Shown: in pieces, positions 45,722 through 55,403 of the stretch
How the letters are laid out: every line of letters begins with the position of its first letter
How positions within the stretch are numbered: the stretch's first letter is position 1
Source of the DNA: Limnobacter alexandrii
GTDB taxonomy: Bacteria > Pseudomonadota > Gammaproteobacteria > Burkholderiales > Burkholderiaceae_B
Length of the DNA: 64,000 nucleotides
NCBI RefSeq assembly: GCF_005871185.1
Contig: NZ_SWKN01000008.1
Coordinates: forward strand, 372,001 to 436,000
Reading direction: 5' to 3'
Program-made: the position numbers and the translations under genes
Notes under the pieces: model-generated
Told to the model about the DNA's origin: nothing
What the model saw: the letters and a program-made list of their open reading frames with translations, nothing else
The model's database searches: none

Positions 45722-46377
45722 CCTACAAAATGGCGGTGTTTGACTGGGATGGCACCATACTCGACTCAACCGGTGCAATCACCCGATCCATTCAACGCGC
45801 CTGTCTTGATGCAGGTTTGCCCGACCCAGGTGAAGAAATAGCCTCCTATGTAATAGGCCTTGGTTTAAGTGACGCCTTGCGCCATGCGGCCCCCGGGGCC
45901 AGCGAAGCCCAAATCGGCTTGCTGGTTGAAAGCTACCGCAAGCATTACCTGAGCAAAGATCACGAGTTGGAGTTGTTCACTGGCGCGGTACCGCTGCTGA
46001 AAGAGCTGAATGAAATGGGTGTAATTTGTACGGTGGCCACCGGCAAAAGCAGGCAGGGCCTGAATCGTGCCATGGCAAATTCAGACACAGCCCGCTATTT
46101 CATGAGTTCTCGCTGCGCTGATGAATGCCACAGCAAGCCGCATCCGCAAATGATTCTGGAGTTGATGGAAGAATTCAACACCGACCCTGCCCATGTCGTG
46201 ATGATTGGCGACACCACACACGACTTGAATATGGCAAATGCAGCCGGTGTTCATGCACTTTCTGTTCAAACGGGGGCGCATCCTCCCAAACTGTTGAACC
46301 AGGTGCCGCACTTGCAGTCATTTCGTTCAATCAACGAGTTGGCCCCTTGGCTGATTCAAACCATCTCAGCCCGTTAA
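45718..46377 (+). CDS. HAD-family phosphatase (phosphoglycolate phosphatase-like)
   Basis: A 219-residue hydrolase of HAD subfamily IA. Motif I is FDWDGTILDST with nucleophile Asp9 and acid Asp11, motif II includes VATGKS, and motif IV MIGDTTHDLNMA. The cap domain lies at about 20-85. Related proteins next to rluC in this group are called phosphoglycolate phosphatases, but no substrate is proven. It overlaps rluC by four bases. Confidence 0.88.
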   Translation: MTYKMAVFDWDGTILDSTGAITRSIQRACLDAGLPDPGEEIASYVIGLGLSDALRHAAPGASEAQIGLLVESYRKHYLSKDHELELFTGAVPLLKELNEMGVICTVATGKSRQGLNRAMANSDTARYFMSSRCADECHSKPHPQMILELMEEFNTDPAHVVMIGDTTHDLNMANAAGVHALSVQTGAHPPKLLNQVPHLQSFRSINELAPWLIQTISAR

Positions 46378-46383
46378 TTCACT

Positions 46384-46761
46384 ATGCAGCAAATTCAGGT
46401 ATGTCAATCCAGTGATCTTGAAGAAGGTGGCACAGGTTATCGCTTCAGGGTCTTGTACAACAACGAGGAAACCACCGCATTCATCGTGCGGGTGGACGAT
46501 GCCGTCAGGTGTTTTTTGAATCGTTGCTCCCATGTGCCTGTTGAGCTTGACTGGAATTACGGGGAGTTTCTCGATGATTCCGGGCGAATTGTGGTTTGTG
46601 CCACGCATGGCGCCAGTTATGACGCAACCGATGGAAGCTGCCTGGGTGGGCCTTGCGACGGCAACCCCTTGGTGCGATTGAATGTCGAAGAGAAAGAGGG
46701 TGTAGTGTACTGGACCCCGACCGAACTAATTACAGTGCCAGCCGATGGTATTGAGGACTGA
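46384..46761 (+). CDS. Rieske [2Fe-2S] protein
   Basis: A 125-residue stand-alone Rieske domain. The cluster ligands are Cys48 and His50 (NRCSHVP) and Cys72 and His75 (VCATHGASYD). It lacks a signal peptide or membrane helix, so it is cytoplasmic, like ferredoxin-type Rieske proteins in redox chains of unknown function. It lies between the HAD gene and sppA with gaps of 6 and 2 bases, so it belongs to the rluC-sppA operon. Confidence 0.9.
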   Translation: MQQIQVCQSSDLEEGGTGYRFRVLYNNEETTAFIVRVDDAVRCFLNRCSHVPVELDWNYGEFLDDSGRIVVCATHGASYDATDGSCLGGPCDGNPLVRLNVEEKEGVVYWTPTELITVPADGIED

Positions 46762-46763
46762 CT

Positions 46764-47720
46764 ATGAGTGAAGAGAACAATCAATGGGAACGCAAGCTGC
46801 TTGAGAAACTGGCCTCTGAGGCACTGGTCGAACAGCGCAGAAAGCGTCGCTGGGGTATTTTTTTCAAGCTGATCGGTTTGGTGTATGTGGGCGTGTTGAT
46901 TGCCTCTGTATTGGGGCTTACCTCCAGCCCAAGCCTTGAGGCCAGCCGGCATGCGGCTTTGGTCGATCTTGATGGGGTTATTTCCAGCGACAGCCTGGCC
47001 AGTGCGGATCGAATCAACTCCAGCCTTAGATCCGCGTTTGAAAGTACGGCTTCTGTCGGAGTAATCCTTCGCATCAACAGCCCTGGGGGAAGTCCTGTTC
47101 AGGCAGGCCTGATCAACGACGAAATCAAGCGCTTGCGGGCAAAATATCCAGAAAAGCCTGTTTATGCGGTGGTTGAGGAAGTATGTGCCTCGGGTGGTTA
47201 TTACGTGGCTGCAGCTGCAGACAAAATTTATGTGGACAAGGCCAGCTTGGTCGGCTCAATTGGTGTGGTCATGAATGGTTTTGGCTTTACCGGCACCATG
47301 GAAAAGTTGGGCGTTGAGCGCCGATTGATTACCGCGGGAGAAAACAAAGGGTTTTTGGACCCCTTTAGCGACGCTGACCCTTATCAAACCGAATTTGCCA
47401 CACAAATGGCCGAAGAAATTCACCAGCAGTTCATTCAGGTCGTGAAGCAGGGTCGGGGCGACAAGCTTGCCCAAAACCCAGAGCTGTTCAGTGGACTGGT
47501 GTGGACTGGCGCAAAAAGTGTCGAGTTGGGTTTGGCAGATGAGTTGGGCTCAATTGACACCGTTGCCCGCGATGTGCTGAAAACAGAAGACATTCTGGAC
47601 TACACCGAGCAGGATTCCTTGGCCGAGCGTTTTGCCCAGCGTGTGGGTGTGGTGTTTGCTCAGGGTGTTCGCAGTGTGTTTCCTGAGTTCGGCGCCCGTC
47701 AAAGCCTTGGTTTTCAATAA
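46764..47720 (+). CDS. sppA: Signal peptide peptidase SppA (S49 family)
   Basis: A 318-residue inner-membrane protease. A cytoplasmic head with basic RRKRRW leads to a transmembrane helix (about 33-52). The S49 core includes INSPGGSP, the nucleophile Ser in EVCASGGYYVAAAADK and VGSIGVVM, with a Lys later in AGENKGFLDPF. It degrades leftover signal peptides. It ends the rluC operon and is convergent, by a single base, with the RsmI-like gene. Confidence 0.93.
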   Translation: MSEENNQWERKLLEKLASEALVEQRRKRRWGIFFKLIGLVYVGVLIASVLGLTSSPSLEASRHAALVDLDGVISSDSLASADRINSSLRSAFESTASVGVILRINSPGGSPVQAGLINDEIKRLRAKYPEKPVYAVVEEVCASGGYYVAAAADKIYVDKASLVGSIGVVMNGFGFTGTMEKLGVERRLITAGENKGFLDPFSDADPYQTEFATQMAEEIHQQFIQVVKQGRGDKLAQNPELFSGLVWTGAKSVELGLADELGSIDTVARDVLKTEDILDYTEQDSLAERFAQRVGVVFAQGVRSVFPEFGARQSLGFQ

Positions 47721-47721
47721 T

Positions 47722-48417
47722 TTAGCTGGATAACCACAAAAACAGGCAGGGCAACTTGCCTGGCGTGGGTGCTCGTTTTTTCCATTGCCCCACTGTTTTG
47801 GTTTGAATGTGCTGTTCGTCGCCTGTTAAATCCCAGCCGATGCACAGCAATGTTGAGTCTGAAAGTTGTTTGAGCAGTGCCTCTATCAGCTTCTCATTCC
47901 TGAAGGGCGTTTCAATCACGATTTGAGTGCATTGTTGCGCTTTCGAATCTCGTTCAGTCTGCTTGATCCACGTATCCCGCTGCCCTGGCTCTACAGGCGG
48001 GTACCCATGAAAGCGAAAGTTTTGGCCGTTCAGACCACTTCCCATCAAAGCCAACAAAATGGAGCTTGGGCCAACCAAGGGGTGAACCGGGCATTCCAGC
48101 CTGTGAGCCAGTGCCACAATTTCTGCGCCAGGGTCGGCCACGCCGGGGCAGCCAGCGTCACTCATCACTGCAACCGGTTCTCCCGCCTTACAGCGCTGAA
48201 CAACATCCTGGCGTTGCTGAGGGTTCAGCTGCGCAATCTCCAGTATTTGAAGCTCGCGAATGGGCACTGGCATGTTGAATTGCGCAAGCGCCGCCCTGGC
48301 GGGTTTGGCATTTTCAACCAGCCAGGTTTTGCATTGTTGCACCAAGGGCAGGTCGGCCGCCAATATTGGTGTTTTCGGCGTTTTTTGGCTTAGCGGGCTC
48401 GGAACTAGATAAAGCAT
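47722..48417 (-). CDS. RsmI-like SAM-dependent methyltransferase
   Basis: A 231-residue tetrapyrrole-methylase-fold enzyme. RsmI-like features are MSDAGCPGVADPGAEIV near residue 85 and VGPSSILLALMGSGLNGQNF near residue 114. It is about 50 residues shorter than typical RsmI and lacks its C-terminal part, so it is probably the RsmI paralogue found beside maf in Burkholderiales rather than RsmI itself. It follows maf by one base. Confidence 0.82.
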   Translation of the reverse strand: MLYLVPSPLSQKTPKTPILAADLPLVQQCKTWLVENAKPARAALAQFNMPVPIRELQILEIAQLNPQQRQDVVQRCKAGEPVAVMSDAGCPGVADPGAEIVALAHRLECPVHPLVGPSSILLALMGSGLNGQNFRFHGYPPVEPGQRDTWIKQTERDSKAQQCTQIVIETPFRNEKLIEALLKQLSDSTLLCIGWDLTGDEQHIQTKTVGQWKKRAPTPGKLPCLFLWLSS

Positions 48418-48418
48418 G

Positions 48419-49000
48419 TCAAGGCAGGGTCAGTTCAAATTGTCGAAGTGCGTTCGCCACTTCGATCAAGGGCAGGCCAATCAAGGCTGTCGGATCGCTC
48501 GATTCAATGCGTTTTAACAAGGAAATGCCCAGACCTTCGCTTTTTGCCGAACCCGCACAATCATAGGGCTCTTCTGCAATCAGGTAGCGTTCAATCTCGG
48601 CGGCGTCCAATTCTCGAAACTCGACTGAAGTCGGTACAGTAAACTCTACGGATTGAGAGGTTTCTACGCAGCACACACACACCGCCGTGTGAAACACAAT
48701 TGTTTTTCCGCTCATGCTGCGCAGTTGCGCACGGGCCCTGTCGTGGGTACCTGGTTTGCTGATGGCTACACCATCCACATCGGCCACTTGATCCGAGCCA
48801 ATAACAATTGCGGTAGGGTGTTCGGCTGCCACCGCCATGGCTTTTTCTTTTGCAAGTCGCTTGCAGGTGTCCAGAGGGGTTTCATCGGGTTCGGGCGATT
48901 CGTCAATTTGAGGAGATTCGCACCTGAAGTTGATTTGCAGGCGGGTCAGCAATTCGCGGCGGTACTTGGAACTGGAGGCTAGATACAGTGAACGGGTCAT
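48419..49000 (-). CDS. Maf-family nucleotide pyrophosphatase (YceF type)
   Basis: A 193-residue protein with the Maf N-terminus LYLASSSKYRRELL, IGSDQVADVDG and SKPGTHDRARAQL, and the late EPYDCAGSAKSEGLG typical of the YceF subfamily, which hydrolyses 7-methyl-GTP in E. coli. It should act on non-canonical nucleotides. It lies divergent from yceD-rpmF-plsX, the usual arrangement. Confidence 0.9.
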   Translation of the reverse strand: MTRSLYLASSSKYRRELLTRLQINFRCESPQIDESPEPDETPLDTCKRLAKEKAMAVAAEHPTAIVIGSDQVADVDGVAISKPGTHDRARAQLRSMSGKTIVFHTAVCVCCVETSQSVEFTVPTSVEFRELDAAEIERYLIAEEPYDCAGSAKSEGLGISLLKRIESSDPTALIGLPLIEVANALRQFELTLP

Positions 49001-49074
49001 TTGAATGGCGTGCTGGCTTTGACAGATTACGTTAGGCAGAGTATTATCGCGCGTTTCCTGCTTTTCTTATCGGC

Positions 49075-49665
49075 ATGCGCCAAAAAGGCCCACTAAAACA
49101 GTTTGATGAATTCGACGCATGGTCGTTTTCTCGCTTGGGCGAAAGCATTCGCAGTGAAAACGTAAAGTTTGACTTCCCCAGGCTTGTCAACGACGAGAAT
49201 ATTCTGGTCAGCCATGTCGAAAATTGGGAAGTGTCCGGGCGAATCAATGCCAAGTCTGAAAGTGTTATCCGGTTTAAAGGCCGGTTTACCGCAGAGCTTT
49301 CTTGTGTAGTGTGTGGTTCAGGTGTGCAGCACGCCATCGACTTTGATCGTCATTTGATTTTAATGACCTCCGAGGCGCAAGCTGACAACTACGACGAAGA
49401 CACGCTCGACGAGGATACAGACGTGGTTGCCTGCCCGGGTGCGATAAACTTGCGAGACTGGCTGGAAGATGAAATTTTGTTGGCTTGCCCAATGTTTCCC
49501 AAGCATGACGCCTGCGCTGAGGTAGCCGGACGCAGCTGGCAAGAAGAGGGTGCCAACCTAGAAGATACTGACGACCATCAGGATGACACTGCTGATGGCC
49601 CAACACAGGAAGTACAGCGTCCTTTTGCCAACCTGGGCGATTTGCTCAAGGGAAGCAAGAAGTAA
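49075..49665 (+). CDS. yceD: 23S rRNA accumulation protein YceD (DUF177)
   Basis: A 196-residue protein of the DUF177 family with a paired CVVCG cysteine motif near 81 and CPGAINLRDWLEDEILLACPMFPKHDAC downstream. It is needed for normal 23S rRNA levels in some bacteria. It is followed after 24 bases by rpmF, an almost universal pairing. Confidence 0.9.
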   Translation: MRQKGPLKQFDEFDAWSFSRLGESIRSENVKFDFPRLVNDENILVSHVENWEVSGRINAKSESVIRFKGRFTAELSCVVCGSGVQHAIDFDRHLILMTSEAQADNYDEDTLDEDTDVVACPGAINLRDWLEDEILLACPMFPKHDACAEVAGRSWQEEGANLEDTDDHQDDTADGPTQEVQRPFANLGDLLKGSKK

Positions 49666-49689
49666 CACTTTTATACATGGAGCTTTAAA

Positions 49690-49872
49690 ATGGCCGTTCA
49701 ACAGAACAAAAAATCACCTTCGAAGCGTGGCATGCACCGCTCACACCAGAACCTGACAGCGCCCACTTTGTCCGCTGACTCCTCTTCTGGTGAAACACAC
49801 CTGCGCCACCACATCAGCCCCAACGGCATGTATCGTGGCAAGAAAGTGGTAAAAACCAAAGCTGACGAGTAA
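49690..49872 (+). CDS. rpmF: 50S ribosomal protein L32
   Basis: A 60-residue protein with the L32 opening [20 protein letters not shown], followed by [15 protein letters not shown]. The zinc cysteines seen in some L32 proteins are absent, so this is the cysteine-free form. Its position between yceD and plsX is standard. Confidence 0.97.
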   Translation: MAVQQNKKSPSKRGMHRSHQNLTAPTLSADSSSGETHLRHHISPNGMYRGKKVVKTKADE

Positions 49873-49937
49873 TTATTTACAAATCAACAAGGCAACTGCA
49901 GTCATGTTGCCATGAAAACCAAAAGGTCTAAGAACGG

Positions 49938-51020
49938 ATGGTTCGCATAGCGATTGATTGCATGGGTGGAGACCACGGTTTGTCGGTCACCGTCCCGGCC
50001 TGTTTGCGCTTTCTCAAGCAGCATCCCGATGTTCAACTCGTGCTTGTTGGAAAGCAAGCCGAGATTGAGGCGGCACTGGCCAAGAAAAAGGCGTTGGAGC
50101 ACCCCCAAATCACCATTCGTCACGCCAGTGAAGTGGTGGAAATGGATGAGCCTCCAGCGCAGGCTCTGCGCAACAAGAAAGACTCCTCAATTCGAGTGTG
50201 TGCCAACCTGGTCAAAGACGGGCTGGCGTCTGCGTTCGTCAGTGCCGGTAACACCGGCGCACTCATGGCGATTTCACGTTTCGTGCTCAAAACCCTGGAC
50301 AGCATTGATCGCCCTGCAATTGCGTCGGCATTGCCCAATATGAAAGGCAAGGGCACGCTGATGCTCGACCTGGGTGCCAACGTGGATTGCGAACCTGCTC
50401 ACCTGTTTCAGTTTGCGGTCATGGGCTCAGCATTCGTGAAAGGCACCGAAGGCATTGAAAAGCCGACAGTGGGTTTGCTCAACATTGGTGAAGAAGTGAT
50501 CAAGGGCAATGATGTGGTCAAAAAGGCCTCTGAATTGCTGCGCGCAAGCGAATTGAACTTCTATGGCAACGTAGAGGGCAACGATATTTACAAAGGCACC
50601 ACCGACGTAGTGGTGTGCGACGGTTTTGTGGGCAATGTGGCCTTAAAAACCTCTGAGGGCCTGGCGCAAATGCTGGGCGACATAATAAAGACAGAGTTCA
50701 AGAGAGGCCTGTGGCCCAAAGTTGCTGCTGTATTTGCAGCGCCAGTGTTGCTTAGATTCAAAAAAAGGGTGGACCACCGCCGTTACAACGGAGCAGCATT
50801 GCTTGGGCTTAAAGGGATTGTGATCAAAAGCCACGGCTCGGCCGACGCTTATGCCTTCTTCTATGCGATCAAGCGCGCTTACGATGCTGCCAACGGCAAT
50901 TTGCTGGACAGCATCAGGCTCACCATGTCGCACTATGTGCCATTGGCCGCACCCGCGTCCGACAGCACTCAAGAGGCAGCGGCTACTCCCGCCGAGGCAA
51001 AACCTGACCAAGTGATTTAA
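49938..51020 (+). CDS. plsX: Phosphate acyltransferase PlsX
   Basis: A 360-residue enzyme beginning [13 protein letters not shown] and containing [10 protein letters not shown] and the late [17 protein letters not shown], all standard PlsX blocks. It moves acyl groups from acyl-ACP to phosphate for phospholipid synthesis. The C-terminal 20 residues are Ala/Pro-rich. The stop codon shares its last base with the fabH start. Confidence 0.96.
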   Translation: MVRIAIDCMGGDHGLSVTVPACLRFLKQHPDVQLVLVGKQAEIEAALAKKKALEHPQITIRHASEVVEMDEPPAQALRNKKDSSIRVCANLVKDGLASAFVSAGNTGALMAISRFVLKTLDSIDRPAIASALPNMKGKGTLMLDLGANVDCEPAHLFQFAVMGSAFVKGTEGIEKPTVGLLNIGEEVIKGNDVVKKASELLRASELNFYGNVEGNDIYKGTTDVVVCDGFVGNVALKTSEGLAQMLGDIIKTEFKRGLWPKVAAVFAAPVLLRFKKRVDHRRYNGAALLGLKGIVIKSHGSADAYAFFYAIKRAYDAANGNLLDSIRLTMSHYVPLAAPASDSTQEAAATPAEAKPDQVI

Positions 51021-51997
51021 TGTCTCAATACAGTGCAATCCTTGGCACCGGCGCAAGCCTGCCAAGGCGTGCGGTTTCAAACCAGGAGTTGACTGAGTTT
51101 CTTGCCGAGAAGGGCGTTGAAACCAGCGCTGAATGGATTGAAACGCGCACCGGAATCAAGCAAAGATACCTTTGCGAAGCCGATGAAACCAACTGTCAAA
51201 TGGCCAGCCAGGCCGCTTTGCAAGCCCTGAAGGCGGCGGGCGTATTGCCTGATCAAGTGGATTTGATCGTGTTGGCTACCTCCACCCCTGATCAGGTATT
51301 TCCGTCGACTGCTTGCGCAGTTCAAGCCGAAATTGGCGCCAAAAAAGCCATGGCCTTTGACATTCAGGCTGTGTGCAGTGGCTTTGTTTATGCGCTGACT
51401 GTCGCCGATTCCATGATTCGTTCAGGCCAGGTTGGCAATGCGCTGGTGATAGGTTCCGAAGTGTTTAGCCGCCTGATGGACTGGAACGATCGCACCACCT
51501 GTGTGTTGTTTGGCGATGGTGCCGGTGCCGTGTTTGTTCAGGCCAGTGCCGAGCCCGGTATTTTGGGCTGCAAACTACACTCCGACGGCACCTTGGCGTG
51601 TATTTTGAACACAACGGGTCGCATCGATGGCGGAAAAATTGTGGGTGATCCCTTTTTGCGCATGGATGGGCAGGCAGTGTTCCGCCAGGCGGTGTCCGTG
51701 CTTGGCAGCAATGCGCTGGAATTGTTTGAAAGTTTGAATTTCAAGCTTGAAGACCTGGATTTTCTGGTGCCACACCAAGCCAATGTGCGCATTTTGCATT
51801 CCGTTGCGAAAAAATTGAAGCTGCCCGAAGAGCGGGTCGTCATCACCGTTGGAATGCACGGTAACACCTCGGCAGCCTCGGTTCCATTGGCTTTGAACCA
51901 CGCAATTGAGCAAAAACAGATTAAAAAAGGCGATAACGTGCTGTTACAAGGTGTCGGGGGTGGTTTTACATGGGGCAGCGTGCTCGTTCGCATGTAA
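51020..51997 (+). CDS. fabH: 3-oxoacyl-ACP synthase III (FabH)
   Basis: A 325-residue condensing enzyme. The catalytic Cys119 lies in IQAVCSGFVYAL; the His is in VPHQANVRI and the Asn in GMHGNTSAASVP. It starts fatty-acid synthesis from acetyl-CoA and malonyl-ACP. It overlaps plsX by one base. Confidence 0.96.
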   Translation: MSQYSAILGTGASLPRRAVSNQELTEFLAEKGVETSAEWIETRTGIKQRYLCEADETNCQMASQAALQALKAAGVLPDQVDLIVLATSTPDQVFPSTACAVQAEIGAKKAMAFDIQAVCSGFVYALTVADSMIRSGQVGNALVIGSEVFSRLMDWNDRTTCVLFGDGAGAVFVQASAEPGILGCKLHSDGTLACILNTTGRIDGGKIVGDPFLRMDGQAVFRQAVSVLGSNALELFESLNFKLEDLDFLVPHQANVRILHSVAKKLKLPEERVVITVGMHGNTSAASVPLALNHAIEQKQIKKGDNVLLQGVGGGFTWGSVLVRM

Positions 51998-52034
51998 AAT
52001 AGCGCAAATTGCAAATTAGATGAATTCCTCGAAA

Positions 52035-52979
52035 ATGACAAAAAAAATTGCCTTCCTTTTTCCAGGGCAGGGTTCGCAAGCAGTGGGTATGCTGAATGCA
52101 TTCAAAAACAGCAATGCCACAGCCAGCCTTTATGCCAAGGCCGCCCTCGAAGCTGAGCAGGCGCTGGGACAAGACCTTGCTTCATTGATTGAACAAGGAC
52201 CCGCAGAATCACTCAATTTAACCGCGAACACGCAGCCGGCCATGTTGATGGCGGATGTGCTGGTTTTGCGGGCTTGGCTCGCCGCTGGCGGCGCAGCACC
52301 CAATTTGGTTGCGGGGCATTCCCTTGGCGAGTATGCCGCACTGGTTGCAGCGGGTGTGTTCAGTCTTTCCGAGGGTTTGGGCTTGGTTCGCATTCGTGCC
52401 CAAGCCATGCAAGAGGCCGTTCCAGTGGGCCAAGGCGGCATGGCTGCCATTTTGGGTTTGACCGATGAGCAGGTGAAACAGGCTTGCCAGCAGGCCAGCG
52501 TAAACGGCGAGGTGGCTGAGGCTGTGAATTTCAATGCACCCAGCCAGGTGGTAATTGCCGGTAGCGCCCAAGGTGTGAAAGCCGCTTGCGAGGCTGCCAA
52601 GGCATTGGGTGCCAAGCGTGCCTTGGAATTGCCCGTGTCGGCGCCATTTCATTCCAGTTTGATGAAGCCTGCTTCTGTTAAATTGGCGGCGGCTTTGGCC
52701 AATACAAACTTCAACGCCCCCACAATGCCGGTGTACAACAACATTGATGTGGCTGTAGAATCCGATCCCGCGAGAATTCGTGATGCGCTGGTGCGCCAGG
52801 CTTATGGTCCGGTTCGCTGGGTTGAAACCATTCAAACCATGACTGCGGCAGGTACCACCCTGTTTGTGGAATGCGGGCCAGGCAAGGTTTTGGCGGGTTT
52901 GGTAAAGCGAATCAGTGATGTGCCTGTGGTCAATATTTTTGATCCAGACAGCATTCAAGCGGCGCTTGGCGCCGAATAA
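52035..52979 (+). CDS. fabD: Malonyl-CoA:ACP transacylase FabD
   Basis: A 314-residue protein from ATG 52035 (MTKKIAFLFPGQGSQ); ATG 52020 would add five residues, and neither start has a strong ribosome site. The nucleophile Ser96 is in GHSLGEYAAL and the His lies in PVSAPFHSSLM. It loads malonyl onto ACP. Gene order fabH-fabD-fabG-acpP-fabF is canonical. Confidence 0.95.
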   Translation: MTKKIAFLFPGQGSQAVGMLNAFKNSNATASLYAKAALEAEQALGQDLASLIEQGPAESLNLTANTQPAMLMADVLVLRAWLAAGGAAPNLVAGHSLGEYAALVAAGVFSLSEGLGLVRIRAQAMQEAVPVGQGGMAAILGLTDEQVKQACQQASVNGEVAEAVNFNAPSQVVIAGSAQGVKAACEAAKALGAKRALELPVSAPFHSSLMKPASVKLAAALANTNFNAPTMPVYNNIDVAVESDPARIRDALVRQAYGPVRWVETIQTMTAAGTTLFVECGPGKVLAGLVKRISDVPVVNIFDPDSIQAALGAE

Positions 52980-52993
52980 AAGGGATTAGTCGA

Positions 52994-53746
52994 ATGACCA
53001 TGTTTGATTTAACCGGAAAAGTTGCCTTGGTAACTGGTGCCAGTCGCGGCATTGGCCGTGAAATCGCGATTACTTTGGGCAAGGCGGGTGCAACTGTAGT
53101 GGGCACAGCCACGTCTGAGGCTGGGGCAGCCGACATTTCTGAGGGCCTGAAAGCCGCTGGTGTAAAGGGCTTTGGTGCAGCACTTAACGTGACCGACGGC
53201 GAAAGCCTGGAGCCCTTGTTTTCTAGAATTGCTGACGAACTGGGGCCACTGTCAATTTTGGTCAATAATGCCGGAATTACCCGTGACCAGCTTTCCATGC
53301 GCATGAAAGACGAAGATTGGGATGCCGTCATCGCCACCAACCTGTCAGCCGTGTTCAAATTGTCCAAGCTGGCCATGAAACCCATGATGAAGGCGCGCAC
53401 TGGTCGCATGATCAACATCACCTCAGTGGTGGGCACCAGTGGAAACGCCGGGCAGGCCAATTATGCAGCGGCCAAAGCCGGCGTGGCTGGAATGACAAAA
53501 GCGCTTGCGCGTGAACTGGGAAGCCGCAATATCACGGTAAACTGTGTGGCGCCCGGATTCATCCAAACTGACATGACTGATGCACTGAATGAAACTCAGG
53601 TGGGTCAGTTGAAGCAACAAATCCCGTTGGGCCGTATGGGGCAGGTAGGCGACATTGCTGCGGCAGTGTTGTACCTGGCCAGCGACCAGGCGGGGTATGT
53701 AACTGGAACCACATTACACGTGAATGGTGGAATGTGGATGGGCTAA
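52994..53746 (+). CDS. fabG: 3-oxoacyl-ACP reductase FabG
   Basis: A 250-residue short-chain dehydrogenase. The NADPH motif GASRGIG lies at about 15-21, NNAG at about 90, and the catalytic Ser and YxxxK appear in INITSVVG and YAAAKAGV. It reduces 3-oxoacyl-ACP. It lies 14 bases after fabD. Confidence 0.96.
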   Translation: MTMFDLTGKVALVTGASRGIGREIAITLGKAGATVVGTATSEAGAADISEGLKAAGVKGFGAALNVTDGESLEPLFSRIADELGPLSILVNNAGITRDQLSMRMKDEDWDAVIATNLSAVFKLSKLAMKPMMKARTGRMINITSVVGTSGNAGQANYAAAKAGVAGMTKALARELGSRNITVNCVAPGFIQTDMTDALNETQVGQLKQQIPLGRMGQVGDIAAAVLYLASDQAGYVTGTTLHVNGGMWMG

Positions 53747-53762
53747 TGGCAAGGCATTTAGA

Positions 53763-53778
53763 ATATGATCTGTCATAT
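53763..53778. promoter_or_regulatory. Inverted repeat upstream of acpP
   Basis: Perfect arms ATATGA and TCATAT with a 4-base spacer sit 50 bases before acpP, in the only sizeable gap between fabG and acpP. An acpP promoter or operator there is plausible but unproved. Confidence 0.4.
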
Positions 53779-53814
53779 CGCTTTGCTATTCTCACTCGAT
53801 TTTATTAAAAACCC

Positions 53815-53827
53815 ACGGAGGCTCCGT
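53815..53827 (+). promoter_or_regulatory. Hairpin enclosing the acpP Shine-Dalgarno
   Basis: Arms ACGGA and TCCGT with a 3-base loop lie directly before the acpP ATG, and the GGAGG ribosome site (53817-53821) falls in the left arm and loop. The small stem could tune initiation. Confidence 0.45.
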
Positions 53828-53828
53828 A

Positions 53829-54068
53829 ATGGAAAACATTGAACAGCGCGTTAAAAAGATTGTGGCCGAGCAACTCGGCGTAAAAGAAGAGGAAATCAAG
53901 AACGAATCCTCTTTCGTAGATGATCTGGGCGCTGATTCCTTGGACACAGTGGAATTGGTCATGGCTTTGGAAGAAGAATTTGAAACAGAAATTCCTGACG
54001 AAGAAGCTGAAAAGATCACCACAGTTCAACAAGCAATTGACTACGTTAAGACGAACTCTAAGTCTTAA
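53829..54068 (+). CDS. acpP: Acyl carrier protein
   Basis: A 79-residue acidic four-helix protein with the phosphopantetheine site Ser37 in [15 protein letters not shown]. It carries acyl chains through fatty-acid synthesis. Typical strong expression fits a separate upstream gap. Confidence 0.98.
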   Translation: MENIEQRVKKIVAEQLGVKEEEIKNESSFVDDLGADSLDTVELVMALEEEFETEIPDEEAEKITTVQQAIDYVKTNSKS

Positions 54069-54153
54069 TGGCTGAACTTGAAGGGGTGCGGAGGAAGTTT
54101 TGGCTTCCTCGGCCCCTGTCCGTTCAAGCAAACATTGGATAAAGGGAGGGCTT

Positions 54154-55392
54154 GTGAGCCGTAGACGTGTTGTTATTACCGGTTTGGGCATCATCAGCCC
54201 TGTGGGTAATTCTGTGAGCGAGGCTTGGACAAGCCTGACCCAAGGCAAATCTGGCATTTCGACCATTACCCGGTTCGAAACAGAGGCTTTGTCTGCAAAA
54301 ATTGCCGGCGAAGTCAAAGGCTTCGATGTGGCAGAGTACATTCCTGGCAAAGAAGCCGCCCGCATGGATACCTTTATCCATTATGGTTTGGCTGCAGGAA
54401 TTCAGGCATTCAAAGACTCCGGTCTTGAAGTGACCGAACAAAATTCTGAACGAATTGGCGTGAGCATTGGCTCGGGCATTGGCGGTTTGCCGATGATTGA
54501 AGACACCCACACCGATTTGATCAACAAAGGCTACCGCCGCATTTCCCCATTTTTCGTGCCAGGCAGCATCATCAACATGATTTCCGGCCACATGTCCATC
54601 ATGTACGGCTTGAAAGGGCCAAATATTGCCATGGTGACGGCTTGTACCACGGGTACGCATTCCATTGGTGAAGCCGCACGCATTATTGAGTACGGTGATG
54701 CGGATGTCATGATTGCTGGCGGTGCTGAATCAACTGTGTCACCTCTGGGTATCGGTGGCTTTGCAGCCATGCGTGCCTTGTCCACCCGCAACGATGACCC
54801 CACAGCGGCAAGCCGCCCCTGGGACAAAGACCGTGATGGCTTTGTATTGGGCGAGGGCGCAGGTGTTCTGGTGCTTGAAGAATACGAGCATGCCAAGAAG
54901 CGTGGTGCCAAAATTTATGGTGAAGTGGTGGGCTATGGCATGAGTGCAGACGCAAGCCACATGACCGCACCTTGCACAGATGGCGACGGTGCAGCGCGTT
55001 GCATGAAAGCTGCTTTGCGCAATGCAGGCATGAACCCTGACGATGTAAATTATGTGAATGCGCATGGTACGTCCACTCCCCTGGGAGATGTCGCCGAAAC
55101 CATGGCAGTGAAACGCGCACTGGGCGATCATGCTTACAAAACCGTGGTCAACTCCACCAAAAGCATGACGGGTCATCTCTTGGGCGCTGCCGGTGGTATC
55201 GAGGCAGTGTTCACGGCCCTGGCTGTTCATCACCAGGTTTCGCCACCTACCATCAACCTGATTGAGGCTGGTGAAGGTTGCGACCTTGATTACTGCGCAA
55301 ACACGGCCCGTGAGATGAACATCAAACTGGCCTTGTCTAACTCCTTTGGCTTTGGCGGTACCAACGGTACTTTGGCCATTGCACGGGTGTAA
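54154..55392 (+). CDS. fabF: 3-oxoacyl-ACP synthase II (FabF)
   Basis: A 412-residue enzyme starting at GTG 54154, with GGGAGG just upstream; an ATG at 54100 in frame is unlikely since it precedes that ribosome site. The catalytic Cys164 lies in [10 protein letters not shown], and the two histidines are in [11 protein letters not shown] and [10 protein letters not shown]. It elongates chains and controls unsaturated product at low temperature. Confidence 0.96.
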   Translation: MSRRRVVITGLGIISPVGNSVSEAWTSLTQGKSGISTITRFETEALSAKIAGEVKGFDVAEYIPGKEAARMDTFIHYGLAAGIQAFKDSGLEVTEQNSERIGVSIGSGIGGLPMIEDTHTDLINKGYRRISPFFVPGSIINMISGHMSIMYGLKGPNIAMVTACTTGTHSIGEAARIIEYGDADVMIAGGAESTVSPLGIGGFAAMRALSTRNDDPTAASRPWDKDRDGFVLGEGAGVLVLEEYEHAKKRGAKIYGEVVGYGMSADASHMTAPCTDGDGAARCMKAALRNAGMNPDDVNYVNAHGTSTPLGDVAETMAVKRALGDHAYKTVVNSTKSMTGHLLGAAGGIEAVFTALAVHHQVSPPTINLIEAGEGCDLDYCANTAREMNIKLALSNSFGFGGTNGTLAIARV

Positions 55393-55403
55393 CGGGGCGC
55401 TCC

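Noticed and set aside
47722-48417. Calling this gene RsmI outright
   Set aside because: It is clearly shorter than RsmI and lacks its C-terminal part, so only an RsmI-like label is supported.
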